DNA of 64,000 nucleotides from G963665185 sp049723905 (GCF_049723905.1 NZ_JBJKFD010000001.1:3224001-3288000); one strand, 5' to 3'; counted from the first letter of the stretch, positions 26,699 to 35,138 are shown. Numbers and translations: made by a program. The notes: generated from the letters alone by a model not told the origin.

Positions 26699-26724
26699 GG
26701 TAACAAATCGTACTGATCGTTACC
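26699..26724. promoter_or_regulatory. Inverted repeat upstream of ald, candidate enhancer
   Basis: GGTAAC at 26699 and GTTACC at 26719-26724 flank a 14-bp spacer. A related GGTAACAAAACGTACC occurs at 26611-26626, inside the end of the activator gene. Both lie 140-270 bp upstream of the sigma-54 promoter, a normal distance for activator sites. Confidence 0.5.
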
Positions 26725-26838
26725 ACTTTCTTTCGATTCAAAGCAAAGATGCGTGCAGCGGCACCTGCAAAGTAACGGGCGCTTGTATGCATTTTTTTCT
26801 TGCTCAGCAAGAGCTTGCGCTGTTTTTTTATAAAAATG

Positions 26839-26860
26839 AAAATTGTGTGCTTACAATTTT
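26839..26860. promoter_or_regulatory. Palindrome adjacent to the ald promoter
   Basis: AAAATTGT-GTGCTT-ACAATTTT is a perfect 8-bp inverted repeat ending 6 bp upstream of the -24 element. It may be a second binding site or an architectural site. Confidence 0.5.
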
Positions 26861-26866
26861 ATAATA

Positions 26867-26882
26867 TGGCACGAGGTTTGCC
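26867..26882 (+). promoter_or_regulatory. Sigma-54 promoter of ald
   Basis: TGGCAC-N5-TTGC matches the -24/-12 consensus exactly, with GG and GC at the right spacing. It lies 78 bp upstream of the ald start codon and directly downstream of the sigma-54 activator gene. Confidence 0.88.
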
Positions 26883-26959
26883 TTAACTTCGCCGGGAGAA
26901 CCTTACACGCTTTAACTGTTCCCCGCGTTTCGGGGAGCACACATCGGGAGATGGGTATA

Positions 26960-28075
26960 ATGAAAGTTGGTATTCTCAAAGAGATCAAGGTTGAAGAGAA
27001 TCGTGTTGCCATGACCCCCAGCGGTGTTGAAGTCATGCGCGCCAACGGCCATGAAGTTCTGGTTGAAAAGGCTGCCGGTATCGGAAGCGGATTTCCCGAC
27101 GAAGCTTATGTGCAGGCTGGTGCAAAGATCATCGACACGCCCAATGAGATTTACGCCGAGTGCGAAATGGTCATGCATGTCAAGGAACCCCAACCCTCGG
27201 AATACGACATGGTCCGCGAAGGCCAGATCGTGTTCACCTATTTTCACTTTGCTCCGGACGAACCCCTCACCCGCGCCTTTATCGCGAACAAGTCCGTGGC
27301 AATTGCCTACGAAACCGTTGTTGGTCCGCACAACGACCTGCCCCTGCTCACTCCCATGAGTGAAGTCGCAGGCCGCATGTCCATGCAGCAGGGCGCCAAG
27401 TACCTGGAACGCAGCTTCCATGGCCGCGGCATTCTGCTGGGCGGCGTAACCGGCGTTTCCCCCGCCACTGTCGTTGTCATCGGCGGCGGCGTGGTCGGCA
27501 CCAACGCAGCCCTGATGGCCTGTGGCCTGGGCGCCAAGGTGTACATGCTGGACATGAACCTGGACCGTCTGCGTCATCTCTCCGAAATCATGCCCAAGAA
27601 CTGCTTCCCCATGATGAGCAGCCCCACCCTGACCCGCGAACTGGTTCAGGAAGCCGACGTCGTCATCGGTGCCGTACTGGTGGCCGGAGCCAAGGCTCCC
27701 AAGCTGGTTACCCGCGAAATGCTCAAGACCATGAAGAAGGGTGCGGTTATCGTGGACGTCGCCATCGACCAGGGCGGTTGTTTCGAAACATCCAAGCCCA
27801 CCACCCATACCAATCCGACCTTTGAAGTGGACGGCGTCATTCACTACTGCGTGGCCAACATGCCCGGCGCAGTGCCCGTTACCTCCACCATGGCTCTTAC
27901 CAACGCCACCCTGCCCTATGCCGTGAAGATTGCGAACAAGGGCTGGAAGCAGGCTGCCAAGGACGATTACGGCATCAAGACCGGCCTGAACATCGTGGAA
28001 GGAAAGGTCACGTTCAAGGGCGTGTCCGATGCCTTCAACCTGGAATACGTACCGGTCGAAGACGTACTGAACTAA
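26960..28075 (+). CDS. ald: Alanine dehydrogenase
   Basis: This 371-residue NAD-dependent enzyme interconverts L-alanine with pyruvate and ammonia. ATG 26960 is preferred because gggag at 26946-26950 is correctly spaced; ATG 26951 is too close. Visible motifs are MKVGILKEIKVEENRVAMTP, the Lys/His active-site region HVKEPQPSEY and YFHFAPDEPL, the Rossmann glycine motif VVVIGGGVVGTNAA, and NMPGAVPVTST. Length is exactly that of the family. It is followed by an alanine symporter gene. Confidence 0.97.
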   Translation: MKVGILKEIKVEENRVAMTPSGVEVMRANGHEVLVEKAAGIGSGFPDEAYVQAGAKIIDTPNEIYAECEMVMHVKEPQPSEYDMVREGQIVFTYFHFAPDEPLTRAFIANKSVAIAYETVVGPHNDLPLLTPMSEVAGRMSMQQGAKYLERSFHGRGILLGGVTGVSPATVVVIGGGVVGTNAALMACGLGAKVYMLDMNLDRLRHLSEIMPKNCFPMMSSPTLTRELVQEADVVIGAVLVAGAKAPKLVTREMLKTMKKGAVIVDVAIDQGGCFETSKPTTHTNPTFEVDGVIHYCVANMPGAVPVTSTMALTNATLPYAVKIANKGWKQAAKDDYGIKTGLNIVEGKVTFKGVSDAFNLEYVPVEDVLN

Positions 28076-28147
28076 GAATTCCTGCTTGTTTCGACATATG
28101 GAAGGGGACCTATGTTCAATTACAACATACAGGAAGGGAGATAGCGT

Positions 28148-29536
28148 ATGGAGTTCCTGAGTTCATTGGATGCAATCGTAGGGAAAATAGGTGCATTTGC
28201 GTGGGGTCCGCCCATGCTGATTCTGTTGGTCGGAACCGGCTGCTGGCTGACTTTCGCTTTGCGCGGTTTGCAGCTGAGAAAACTCGGACATGCACTGTAT
28301 CTGGCGCTGATCAAGCGCAAAGAAGAAGGTGACGAACCTGGTGATATCACCCACTTCCAGGCGCTGATGACCGCGCTGTCCGCTACTGTGGGCACCGGCA
28401 ACATTGCGGGCGTGGCCACGGCAATTGCCATGGGCGGCCCCGGCGCACTGTTCTGGATGTGGGTTACCGGCCTTGTAGGTATGGCTACCAAATATGCGGA
28501 AGCCGTGCTGGCCGTGAAATATCGCGTGATTGACGAACATGGTGAAATGAGCGGCGGCCCCATGTACTACCTGGCGAACGGCCTGAAGATGCCCTGGTTG
28601 GGTACCATCTTCGCCGTCTTCGCTTCGGTTGCCGCTTTCGGTATCGGCAACATGGTGCAGTCCAACTCCATGGCCGATGCTATTGAAGCAACCTATGCCG
28701 TGCCCCATTGGGTAACAGGCGTGGTTCTGATTGGATGTACCGCAGCCGTTGTTCTGGGCGGCATCAAGAAGATCGGCAAGGTAACCGGTACGCTGGTTCC
28801 CGTAATGATCATCTTCTACATGGGTGGTGCCATGTACATCATCCTTGCCAACATCAGCGGCGTGCCCGCTGCCTTCGCTCTGATTGTGGAACAGGCCTTC
28901 AACCCCACAGCGGCTGTCGGCGGTTTCGCCGGTGCTGGCGTCATGCTGGCTATCCGCATGGGTGTTGCACGCGGCGTGTTCTCCAACGAATCCGGCCTGG
29001 GCAGTGCTCCTATCGCAGCTGCCGCGGCGCAGACCAAGAGCCCCATCACGCAGGCCCTGGTGTCCATGACCCAGACCTTCATTGATACTCTGATTGTCTG
29101 CACCATGACCGGCCTGGTGCTGATCCTGACCGGCGTATGGTCCAGCGGTGCCAACGGTGCCGAGCTGACCACCATCGCGTTCTCGGCGGGCATGCCCGGC
29201 GGCGCGCACGTGGTGACCATCGGGTTGGTTCTTTTCGCCTACTCCACCATCCTCGGCTGGTGCTACTACGGTGAAAAGTCCATCGAGTACCTGTTCGGCG
29301 TAAAAGCCGTGCTGCCCTACCGTATAGCCTTCGTCATCTTTGTGGGCGTCGGCGCGGTAGCCAAGCTCAGCCTGGTCTGGAACATCTCGGACACGCTGAA
29401 CGGCCTGATGGCAATCCCGAACCTCGTGGGTCTGCTCCTGCTGACTCCCGTGGTTGTGTCTGAAACCAGAAAGTACTTTGCAGACAAGAGCGATAATTCT
29501 GCACAGGATTCCGCTCTGAGCAAGGAAGAACAGTAG
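28148..29536 (+). CDS. AGCS-family alanine/glycine:cation symporter
   Basis: This 462-residue inner-membrane transporter has about ten hydrophobic helices. The family signature appears as ALMTALSATVGTGNIAGVATAIAMGGPGALFWMW, with GVARGVFSNESGLGSAPIAAAAA in the middle and LFAYSTILGWCYYGEKSIEYL near the C terminus. It imports alanine or glycine with sodium or protons. The start follows aagggag. Position after ald makes an alanine uptake and oxidation operon. Confidence 0.94.
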   Translation: MEFLSSLDAIVGKIGAFAWGPPMLILLVGTGCWLTFALRGLQLRKLGHALYLALIKRKEEGDEPGDITHFQALMTALSATVGTGNIAGVATAIAMGGPGALFWMWVTGLVGMATKYAEAVLAVKYRVIDEHGEMSGGPMYYLANGLKMPWLGTIFAVFASVAAFGIGNMVQSNSMADAIEATYAVPHWVTGVVLIGCTAAVVLGGIKKIGKVTGTLVPVMIIFYMGGAMYIILANISGVPAAFALIVEQAFNPTAAVGGFAGAGVMLAIRMGVARGVFSNESGLGSAPIAAAAAQTKSPITQALVSMTQTFIDTLIVCTMTGLVLILTGVWSSGANGAELTTIAFSAGMPGGAHVVTIGLVLFAYSTILGWCYYGEKSIEYLFGVKAVLPYRIAFVIFVGVGAVAKLSLVWNISDTLNGLMAIPNLVGLLLLTPVVVSETRKYFADKSDNSAQDSALSKEEQ

Positions 29537-29544
29537 GCTCTTTT

Positions 29545-29595
29545 GGCAGGCATCCGGGACCGGGGAGTTTTTCCCTGACGGATGCCTGCCATTTT
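29545..29595 (+). terminator. Terminator of the ald-symporter operon
   Basis: GGCAGGCATCCG and CGGATGCCTGCC form a perfect 12-bp stem starting 9 bp after the symporter stop. A short T run (ATTTT) follows. Confidence 0.8.
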
Positions 29596-29671
29596 CGGTT
29601 CCCGGCATTCCCTGTTCTTCCCTGTCCCTTGAGGCGTCCTAACTTAGGTTGACGTTTTTTGAAGGTTTCAC

Positions 29672-30502
29672 TCAGGCTGTGGGGCTAGCCCCACAGCCTG
29701 ATTCGTGTACATCGTTTGGCGTTCTCATTCCCAGGCTGAGATGTGGCCGTTGTGAGTTGTATATCTCAACGGATTCCCTCACCAGAGTATTGAGTTCCGC
29801 AAAGTCGTTGCATTTGGCAAACATAAACTCTTGCTTCAGAATACCATTCATCCGTTCCGCCAGGGCATTTTGATAGCAGTCATAACCATCTGTCATGGAC
29901 GGAACCATTCCGGATTGTTGGAGCTTTTTCTGGTAAACCGAAGAAGCGTATTGGAGCCCTCGATCTGAGTGGTGAATCGTATTCACCTTCCTTCGCTTAT
30001 TTTTGACTGCCGCGTCCAGTGCTTTGGTTGTGCTTTCCGCTCCGAGATCCCGACTCACGTTGTATCCCATTATCTTCCGGCTGAATGCATCTGTAACCAG
30101 CGAAAGGTAACACGTTTGCTCGCGTGTCTTTACGTAGGTTATATCGCTTACGAACACCTGCTCAGGACATTTGGGCTGAACATCTTCCAACAGATTGGGA
30201 TGTTTTTTTAGCCAATGTTTCGAGTTGGTTGTCTTTGTGTAGTTCTTTCTTCGCTTGATGAGCATGTGCTCTCGCCGCAGCAGCGAAAACAATCCATCAC
30301 GTCCGAGCTTGATTCCCTTTGCAGAAAATGCGTCCTTTAACAGGTAGTACAGCTTTCTGGTTCCAAGGCGGGGCATCCTGGCCCGCACGTTCAGGACCAT
30401 GTTTTTTGCCTCCTGAGACATGGCTTCTCGTGCATCATGGCGTTTTTCAGCCTGATACACGGACTGCCGACTAACCCCGAGCTGCCTGCAACAAGCAGAC
30501 AA
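29672..30502 (-). CDS. IS3-family transposase OrfB
   Basis: The 276-residue product starts at a TTG codon, so it is probably made by frameshifting from OrfA, whose frame is one base out. The N-terminal HTH_21 segment (ARMPRLGTRKLYYLLKDAF) is followed by the rve core with catalytic SDITYVKT, HHSDRGLQYAS and NALAERMNGILKQE. An A/G-rich stretch near the OrfA stop could be the slip site, but no classical heptamer is evident. Confidence 0.9.
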   Translation of the reverse strand: MSACCRQLGVSRQSVYQAEKRHDAREAMSQEAKNMVLNVRARMPRLGTRKLYYLLKDAFSAKGIKLGRDGLFSLLRREHMLIKRRKNYTKTTNSKHWLKKHPNLLEDVQPKCPEQVFVSDITYVKTREQTCYLSLVTDAFSRKIMGYNVSRDLGAESTTKALDAAVKNKRRKVNTIHHSDRGLQYASSVYQKKLQQSGMVPSMTDGYDCYQNALAERMNGILKQEFMFAKCNDFAELNTLVRESVEIYNSQRPHLSLGMRTPNDVHESGCGASPTA

Positions 30503-30504
30503 GC

Positions 30505-30903
30505 TTATTTGTCTTTCTTTCTGAAGACTTCGTGCAGCTCGGGGGTAAGTTTTTTTCTTATTGAAGTCCCAAGCTCGCGGTCGGAAATCTCAATCATTTT
30601 ATTGAGAAGCATGGTCTTGATCTTTTCTTCCTCAAGCTCTTTCTCCAGCCGCTTGATCTTCTGGGCCGGTGTTTCTTTGGCTTTTGGGGCTTTGCGGGAA
30701 TGTACCATGGGCCTGCTCCAATCAAGGGTGCCGTGTTTTCTGAGCCACTTCAGCACAGTGCTTCGCCCTTGAATACCATAAAGAGCCTGAGCCTGCTTGT
30801 ACGTCATCTCGCCTTTTTCAACCTGGGCCACGACGGACAATTTAAAGGCCATCGTGTAGTCACGCTGAGTTCGCTTTACTCGCTGTTTTTCTTGAGCATC
30901 CAT
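30505..30903 (-). CDS. IS3-family transposase OrfA
   Basis: The 132-residue protein contains a helix-turn-helix (FKLSVVAQVEKGEMTYKQAQALYGIQGRSTVLKWLRKHG) and a long charged coiled coil (AQKIKRLEKELEEEKIKTMLLNKMIEI). It is the DNA-binding partner of OrfB. The stop codon is 2 nt from the OrfB frame start. Confidence 0.9.
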   Translation of the reverse strand: MDAQEKQRVKRTQRDYTMAFKLSVVAQVEKGEMTYKQAQALYGIQGRSTVLKWLRKHGTLDWSRPMVHSRKAPKAKETPAQKIKRLEKELEEEKIKTMLLNKMIEISDRELGTSIRKKLTPELHEVFRKKDK

Positions 30904-30956
30904 AAAATAGGTCCTTTGGGTGTCAACCTATTTCAGGACGGGACACCTAAAAAAAT

Positions 30957-30991
30957 AAGATCGTCTCGCGTAGCGGGGCGATCTTTTTTTT
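30957..30991. terminator. Terminator next to the second IS element
   Basis: AAGATCG pairs with CGATCTT, with a further TCGC/GCGG inner stem, and eight T follow on the plus strand. It may be an original terminator for the alanine operon, now separated by the IS. Confidence 0.75.
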
Positions 30992-31000
30992 AGGGCGATT

Positions 31001-31104
31001 GGGCTGTTTGAAAAAGGCTGGATAGCTGCGTTACTGCTGGCTGTAGGGCTGTTTGAAAAGGTTGATAGCTTCGTTGCTGCGCATTCCTTTTCATTCCAGC
31101 CCGC
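31001..31104 (+). repeat. Degenerate hairpin element fragments (two partial copies)
   Basis: GGGCTGTTTGAAAAAGGCTG and GATAGCTGCGTTACTGC at 31010-31037, then GGGCTGTTTGAAAAGG and GATAGCTTCGTTGCTGCGCA at 31046-31084, correspond to left halves of the hairpin element. Right halves are missing. Confidence 0.6.
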
Positions 31105-31249
31105 GAAGCTGGGGTGGGTGGAAAGAAAAAAAGCAAAAGAAAGAGACGCCTAATTGGGCAGGCAGATAACAAACGTGCGCGAACAAGCAACGAAGTTATC
31201 GTGCGTTTATCGCCAGCCCAATAATAAAGGTTTTTGAGGGTGGAGGGGG

Positions 31250-31295
31250 TGCGGGGGAGGAGGGAACTTTTGCAAAAGTTCCCTCCTCCCCCGCA
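31250..31295. repeat. 46-bp perfect palindrome, copy 1
   Basis: Every base from 31250 to 31272 pairs with 31273 to 31295, centred on TTTTG|CAAAA, with GGGGGAGGAGGGAA arms. It lies 15 bp beyond the stop codon of the minus-strand ligase gene. A second copy at 32809 differs by one compensating pair. Confidence 0.85.
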
Positions 31296-31309
31296 TGCTT
31301 TCATCCGCC

Positions 31310-32599
31310 TTAGGCGGAATTGCGTTCGTCGATGACGCGTTTGGTCTTGGCAAATGTACGCGGCAGGTCGCCGGGGTCCACGATGTTCACATGGGGGCGA
31401 ACCAGCAGATGCTTTTGCATGTATTCGCTGACAGCCTGCCCCAGGTTCTGGTCCATGTCTGCGCTGACGCCCTTTTCGCGTTCCACGGAAACCAGCATAT
31501 GGTCGCGGCCTTCCTTGCGGAACAGGCGGATCTGGTATTCGCTGGAAAGTTCCTTGAAGTCCTGGAGCGCTTCCGCGATCTGTCCGGGGTAGATATTGAC
31601 CCCGCGCACGATGATCATGTCGTCGGAGCGGCCCAGAATCTTGTCGTGGCGCGGCATGGAGCAGCCGCATTCGCAGGTGCCGGGCAGCAGCCGGGTGAGG
31701 TCGCGGGTACGGTAGCGGATGAGTGGGCTGGCTTCCTTGCACAGGGTGGTGATGACCAGTTCGCCCACTTCGCCTGGAGCCACGGGCGTAAGGGTTTCCG
31801 GATCGAGAATTTCCACTATGTAGCGGTCGGCCCAGTAGTGAATGCCGTTGCGGGCGGCACATTCAATGCCCGCGCCCGGTCCGTACACCTCGGTCATGCC
31901 CGAGATGTCGTGGCTGGATTCCAGCCCCAGAATCTGCTCGAAGCGTTCGCGCATTTTGGGGGTATGGGCTTCAGCCCCGAAGATGACCCGTTTGAGCGCG
32001 ATCTGGTCGGTAAGGCCTCGTTTTTCCACTTCCTCGGCCATAAGCAGGGCCATGGACGCGGTGGAACAAAGCACCGTGGGTTTGAGGTCGCAGAGCAGCT
32101 GCACTTGGATGTCCAGCAGCCCCGGCCCCACGGGAACGGCCATGGCACCGAAATGTTCACAGCCCAGCTGAAAGCCCGCGCCCGCCGTCCACAGGCCATA
32201 GCCCACGCAAATCTGCATGCGGTCGGAAACAGTGCAGCCGATCAGTTCGTAGCAGCGGGCAAACATGTTTTTCCACACGTCGATATCGCGCTGGGTATAG
32301 GTCAGCACTTTGCGCTTGCCTGTTGTGCCGGACGAGGCATGAACGCGCACGACCTTTTCCTGGGGCACGGAAAGCAGCGGAAAGGGGTAGCCGTCCTTGA
32401 GGTCGCTGGCCGTGGTAAAGGGCAGGGAGGTGATGTCTTTTACTCCCCGGATGGCGGCCGGATCGATGCCCGTCTCGTTAAGGCGCTGGCGGTAGAAAGG
32501 GCTGTTGGCGTAGGCGTGGGATACGGTCCAGCACAGACCTTCATCCTGGGTGGCGGCGAGGTCTTCGGGGGTGAGATTGGGTATGAATCTATAGGCCAT
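31310..32599 (-). CDS. Phenylacetate-CoA ligase (PaaK-type)
   Basis: The 429-residue enzyme activates an aryl acid with ATP and CoA. The AMP-binding loop is HASSGTTGKRK; other motifs are GAGFQLGCEHFGAM, FGAEAHTPKMRERFE, SGMTEVYGPG and YRTRDLTRLL. The C-terminal domain has GRSDDMIIVRGVNIYPGQIAEAL. In anaerobes this type acts on phenylacetate or indoleacetate, products of Phe and Trp oxidation; the true substrate cannot be read from the sequence. It has its own terminator-like palindrome. Confidence 0.92.
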   Translation of the reverse strand: MAYRFIPNLTPEDLAATQDEGLCWTVSHAYANSPFYRQRLNETGIDPAAIRGVKDITSLPFTTASDLKDGYPFPLLSVPQEKVVRVHASSGTTGKRKVLTYTQRDIDVWKNMFARCYELIGCTVSDRMQICVGYGLWTAGAGFQLGCEHFGAMAVPVGPGLLDIQVQLLCDLKPTVLCSTASMALLMAEEVEKRGLTDQIALKRVIFGAEAHTPKMRERFEQILGLESSHDISGMTEVYGPGAGIECAARNGIHYWADRYIVEILDPETLTPVAPGEVGELVITTLCKEASPLIRYRTRDLTRLLPGTCECGCSMPRHDKILGRSDDMIIVRGVNIYPGQIAEALQDFKELSSEYQIRLFRKEGRDHMLVSVEREKGVSADMDQNLGQAVSEYMQKHLLVRPHVNIVDPGDLPRTFAKTKRVIDERNSA

Positions 32600-32617
32600 G
32601 ATAACTCCTTTGAATGA

Positions 32618-32739
32618 AGGCCGGATGATTTGTGCCTCCGGCTGCGTTGCAGCGAAATTTCGTTTCGCGGGCCGTATTACTTATACTGTCCTCGCTCGCG
32701 AAATTCCCTGCGCCTTGCCGGAAACACAACTTATCCGGC
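32618..32739 (+). repeat. Hairpin element copy E (GGCCGGAT type)
   Basis: The core CGCGGGCCGTATTACTTATA and following CTGTCCTCGCTCGCG matches the other copies. The outer arms are GGCCGGAT..TTGTG..TCCGGC and GCCGGA..CACAA..ATCCGGCC. Inner arms are GCGAAATT/GCGAAATTCC. Both differ from copies A-C yet still form stems. Confidence 0.8.
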
Positions 32740-32808
32740 CTGGACCATCGACTGTGGCCTTAAAAAAATTTTTCTTAATCGGTTGAAGGTTTTTGAAGGA
32801 GGAGGGGG

Positions 32809-32854
32809 TGTGGGGGAGGAGGGAACTTTTGCAAAAGTTCCCTCCTCCCCCACA
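32809..32854. repeat. 46-bp perfect palindrome, copy 2
   Basis: The palindrome is as at 31250-31295 except for a G-C to A-T change near each tip that preserves pairing. It ends 17 bp from the trpA stop codon, so it marks the end of the trp operon. Confidence 0.85.
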
Positions 32855-32871
32855 TTTTCCTTATCTCTTTC

Positions 32872-33633
32872 CTACTTGAATCTGGCCATGAATTCGGTAG
32901 GCGTGCCGTCCGCCTGGATATGGCGGATCAGTGCGCTGCCGAAGACCACGGCGTCGATCAGGTCGCCGAAGGGGGTAACCTGTTTTTTGGAGCTGATGCC
33001 GAAGCCAAGGGCCAGGGGAACGTCAAAGGCGTCTCTGGCCTGGCGCAGTTTGTCCAGAATTTCTGGTGGCAGGTCGGCCTGGCCGCCGGTAATGCCCAGC
33101 ACGGACACAAAATAGGCAAAACCGGACGCACCGTCGGCATACAGCTTCATCCTCTCGGGACTTGTATTTAGCCCGACCAGGGGGATGAGGTCCAGCGGAT
33201 GATGGGCAAAGGCCTTTTTGAACATGTCCGCTTCCTCATAGGGAAGGTCGGGGATGATGAAGCCGTTCACTCCGGCTTCTGTGGCGTCGTCGGCCAGTTT
33301 GTCCAGGCCGTACTGCATGAACGGGTTCACGTAGCCCATGAGGACGATGCCCGCCTTGAACTGGCCTTTGCGTTCCTTGAGTCCATCAATAAGGTATTTG
33401 AGGGTGACGCCGCGCTGCAGACATTCCTGGGCCGCCTGCTCAATGACCGGGCCGTCGGCCACGGGGTCGGTAAAGGGGACGCCTATCTCGATCACGTCCG
33501 CACCGGCCGCATCCAGTTCGGCCACATCCTCCCAGAACTTGTCCAGGTCGGGGAAGCCGCAGGGGAGATAGGGAATAAGGGCCTTGCGCCCTTGGGCCAG
33601 AGCCGCTTCTATTTTCTGTTGCAATACGCTCAT
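32872..33633 (-). CDS. trpA: Tryptophan synthase alpha chain
   Basis: The 253-residue TIM barrel cleaves indole-3-glycerol phosphate and channels indole to TrpB. Catalytic Glu and Asp are in DVIEIGVPFTDPVADGP; GYVNPFMQYG, PDLPYEE, and GFAYFVSVLGITGGQ follow. MSVLQQ at 33633 is 4 nt after the trpB stop. It is the last gene of the operon. Confidence 0.96.
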   Translation of the reverse strand: MSVLQQKIEAALAQGRKALIPYLPCGFPDLDKFWEDVAELDAAGADVIEIGVPFTDPVADGPVIEQAAQECLQRGVTLKYLIDGLKERKGQFKAGIVLMGYVNPFMQYGLDKLADDATEAGVNGFIIPDLPYEEADMFKKAFAHHPLDLIPLVGLNTSPERMKLYADGASGFAYFVSVLGITGGQADLPPEILDKLRQARDAFDVPLALGFGISSKKQVTPFGDLIDAVVFGSALIRHIQADGTPTEFMARFK

Positions 33634-33637
33634 AGCC

Positions 33638-34819
33638 CTACGCCTCCACGTCGTTGAAAAGCAGCGGTTCCACAATGCCCATGTCCTTGTCGCCCCGGCC
33701 GGAAAGGTTCACCACCACCCGGCTGCCCGGTGCTATGGAGTCCTTGTTTGCCAGCACCCAGGCCACGGCGTGGCTGGATTCCAGGGCCGGAATGATGCCT
33801 TCGCGGCGGCAGAGAATCTGGAAGGCTTCCAGGGCCTGATGGTCGTATACCTGATGGTATTCGGCCCGGCCGCTTTCGTGGAGCCCGGCGTGTTCCGGTC
33901 CGGTGCCGGGGTAGTCCAGTCCTGCGGAAATGGAGTGCGAAGGTTCTATCTGGCCGTCCTCGGTCTGGAGCAGTTTGGTCAGCGAGCCGTGCAGCACGCC
34001 GTTGGTGCCTTTGCAGATGGAGGCAGAGCTGTAGCAGCCGGGTTCGCCCGTGCCGCCAGCTTCCACGCCCACAAGGCGCACGCTTGTTTCCGGCACGAAC
34101 TCGTGGAAAATGCCCATGGCATTGGAGCCGCCGCCCACGCAGGCAACGATGATGTCGGGCAGGCCGCCCGCCTGTTCGGTCATCTGCTTGCGGACTTCGC
34201 GTCCGATAATGGACTGGAAGTCGCGCACCAGCTGGGGAAAGGGATGGGCGCTGACTACGGAGCCGACACAATAGTGGGTGTCCTGCTGCCGGGCGATCCA
34301 GGCGCGCAGGGCCGCGTTGGTGGCGTCTTTGAGGGTCTTGGTGCCGGTTTGCACGGCAGTGACCTTGGCACCCAAAAGCTGCATGCGCCGTACGTTGTGG
34401 GCCTGGCGTTCCGTGTCCACGGCTCCCATGAAGACTTCGCATTCCAGATCCAGCATGGCGGCTGCCGTGGCCGTGGCCACGCCGTGCTGGCCCGCGCCGG
34501 TCTCGGCAATGATGCGCGGCTTGCCCATGCGTTTTGTCAGCAGGGCCTGGCCCATGGTGTTGTTCACCTTGTGCGCGCCCGTGTGGTTGAGGTCTTCGCG
34601 TTTGAGCCACAGCTCGAAGCCGAGGTCCTTGGACAGGTTGGGGCACTTGTACAGGGCAGAAGGCCGTCCCACGTAGTCGCGGAGCAGCAGGCCGAGTTCT
34701 TCCTGGAACTGGCGGCTGGGTACAATGAGTTCCATGGCCTGCTCCAGCTCAAGGAGAGGCGGCATCAGCAGTTCCGGCACGAACTGCCCACCGTACATTT
34801 CGTAGTATCCTTTGCGCAT
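33638..34819 (-). CDS. trpB: Tryptophan synthase beta chain, operon copy
   Basis: This 393-residue PLP enzyme condenses indole with serine. The PLP lysine is in HTGAHKVNNTMGQ; AETGAGQHGVATA, CVGGGSNAMGIFHEF and NLSGRGDKD bind the phosphate and substrate. ATG 34819 follows aggag. Unusually, 391 bp of repeats separate it from trpF upstream, although the flanking genes are tightly packed. A second trpB lies at 55100. Confidence 0.96.
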   Translation of the reverse strand: MRKGYYEMYGGQFVPELLMPPLLELEQAMELIVPSRQFQEELGLLLRDYVGRPSALYKCPNLSKDLGFELWLKREDLNHTGAHKVNNTMGQALLTKRMGKPRIIAETGAGQHGVATATAAAMLDLECEVFMGAVDTERQAHNVRRMQLLGAKVTAVQTGTKTLKDATNAALRAWIARQQDTHYCVGSVVSAHPFPQLVRDFQSIIGREVRKQMTEQAGGLPDIIVACVGGGSNAMGIFHEFVPETSVRLVGVEAGGTGEPGCYSSASICKGTNGVLHGSLTKLLQTEDGQIEPSHSISAGLDYPGTGPEHAGLHESGRAEYHQVYDHQALEAFQILCRREGIIPALESSHAVAWVLANKDSIAPGSRVVVNLSGRGDKDMGIVEPLLFNDVEA

Positions 34820-34834
34820 GTTTTCTCCTGGGGT

Positions 34835-34959
34835 GGATTGGTGAAAAAGGCACGTTAGCGGCGTTGCTGCACATTTTCGCTTCGCGGGCCGTATTGGCAT
34901 ATACTGTCCTCGCTCGCGGAAATGTTTGCGCCTTGCTTCCATACCTTTTTGCCTAATCC
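34835..34959 (+). repeat. Hairpin element copy F (GGATT type)
   Basis: Outer arms GGATTGGTGAAAAAGG and CCTTTTTGCCTAATCC pair, and the inner arms ACATTTTCGC/GCGGAAATGT pair. It lies inside the trp operon, in tandem with copy G. Confidence 0.82.
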
Positions 34960-34971
34960 TTATTGTTGTGT

Positions 34972-35096
34972 GGATTGGTGAAAAAGGCACGTTAGCGGCG
35001 TTACTGCACATTTTCGCTTCGCGGGCCGTATTGGCCTATACTGTCCACGCTCGCGAAAATGTTTGTGCCTTGCTTCCATACCTTTTTGCCCAATCC
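34972..35096 (+). repeat. Hairpin element copy G (GGATT type)
   Basis: This is a near-identical tandem neighbour of copy F. Its right arm ends GCCCAATCC where F has GCCTAATCC, restoring a pair with the GGATTGG of the left arm. Inner arm changes (CACATTTTCGC/GCGAAAATG) also keep the stem. Confidence 0.82.
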
Positions 35097-35110
35097 TTGC
35101 TCTTTATTGG

Positions 35111-35138
35111 GCTGAAGAAATCTCTTCAGTTTTTGGGT
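35111..35138 (+). terminator. Small hairpin with T run between trpB and trpF
   Basis: CTGAAGA-AATC-TCTTCAG is followed by TTTTT on the plus strand, antisense to the operon. On the coding strand it lacks a T run and should not stop trp transcription. Confidence 0.45.

Larger units (their letters stand above)
29630..30945 (-). mobile_element. IS3-family insertion sequence, complete, 1316 bp
   Basis: The terminal repeats begin TGAGGCGTCCT (left) and TGTCCCGTCCT (right, minus strand) and share TAGGTTGAC further in. The trinucleotide CCT flanks both ends (29627-29629 and 30946-30948) as a 3-bp target duplication. It differs from the element at 13628 in both terminal repeats and transposase sequence. 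It landed between the operon terminator at 29545 and a second terminator at 30957. Confidence 0.9.

Noticed and set aside
34835..35096. Tandem repeats as a CRISPR array
   Set aside because: There are only two 125-bp units, with hairpin structure and no spacer pattern; they belong to the dispersed hairpin family.
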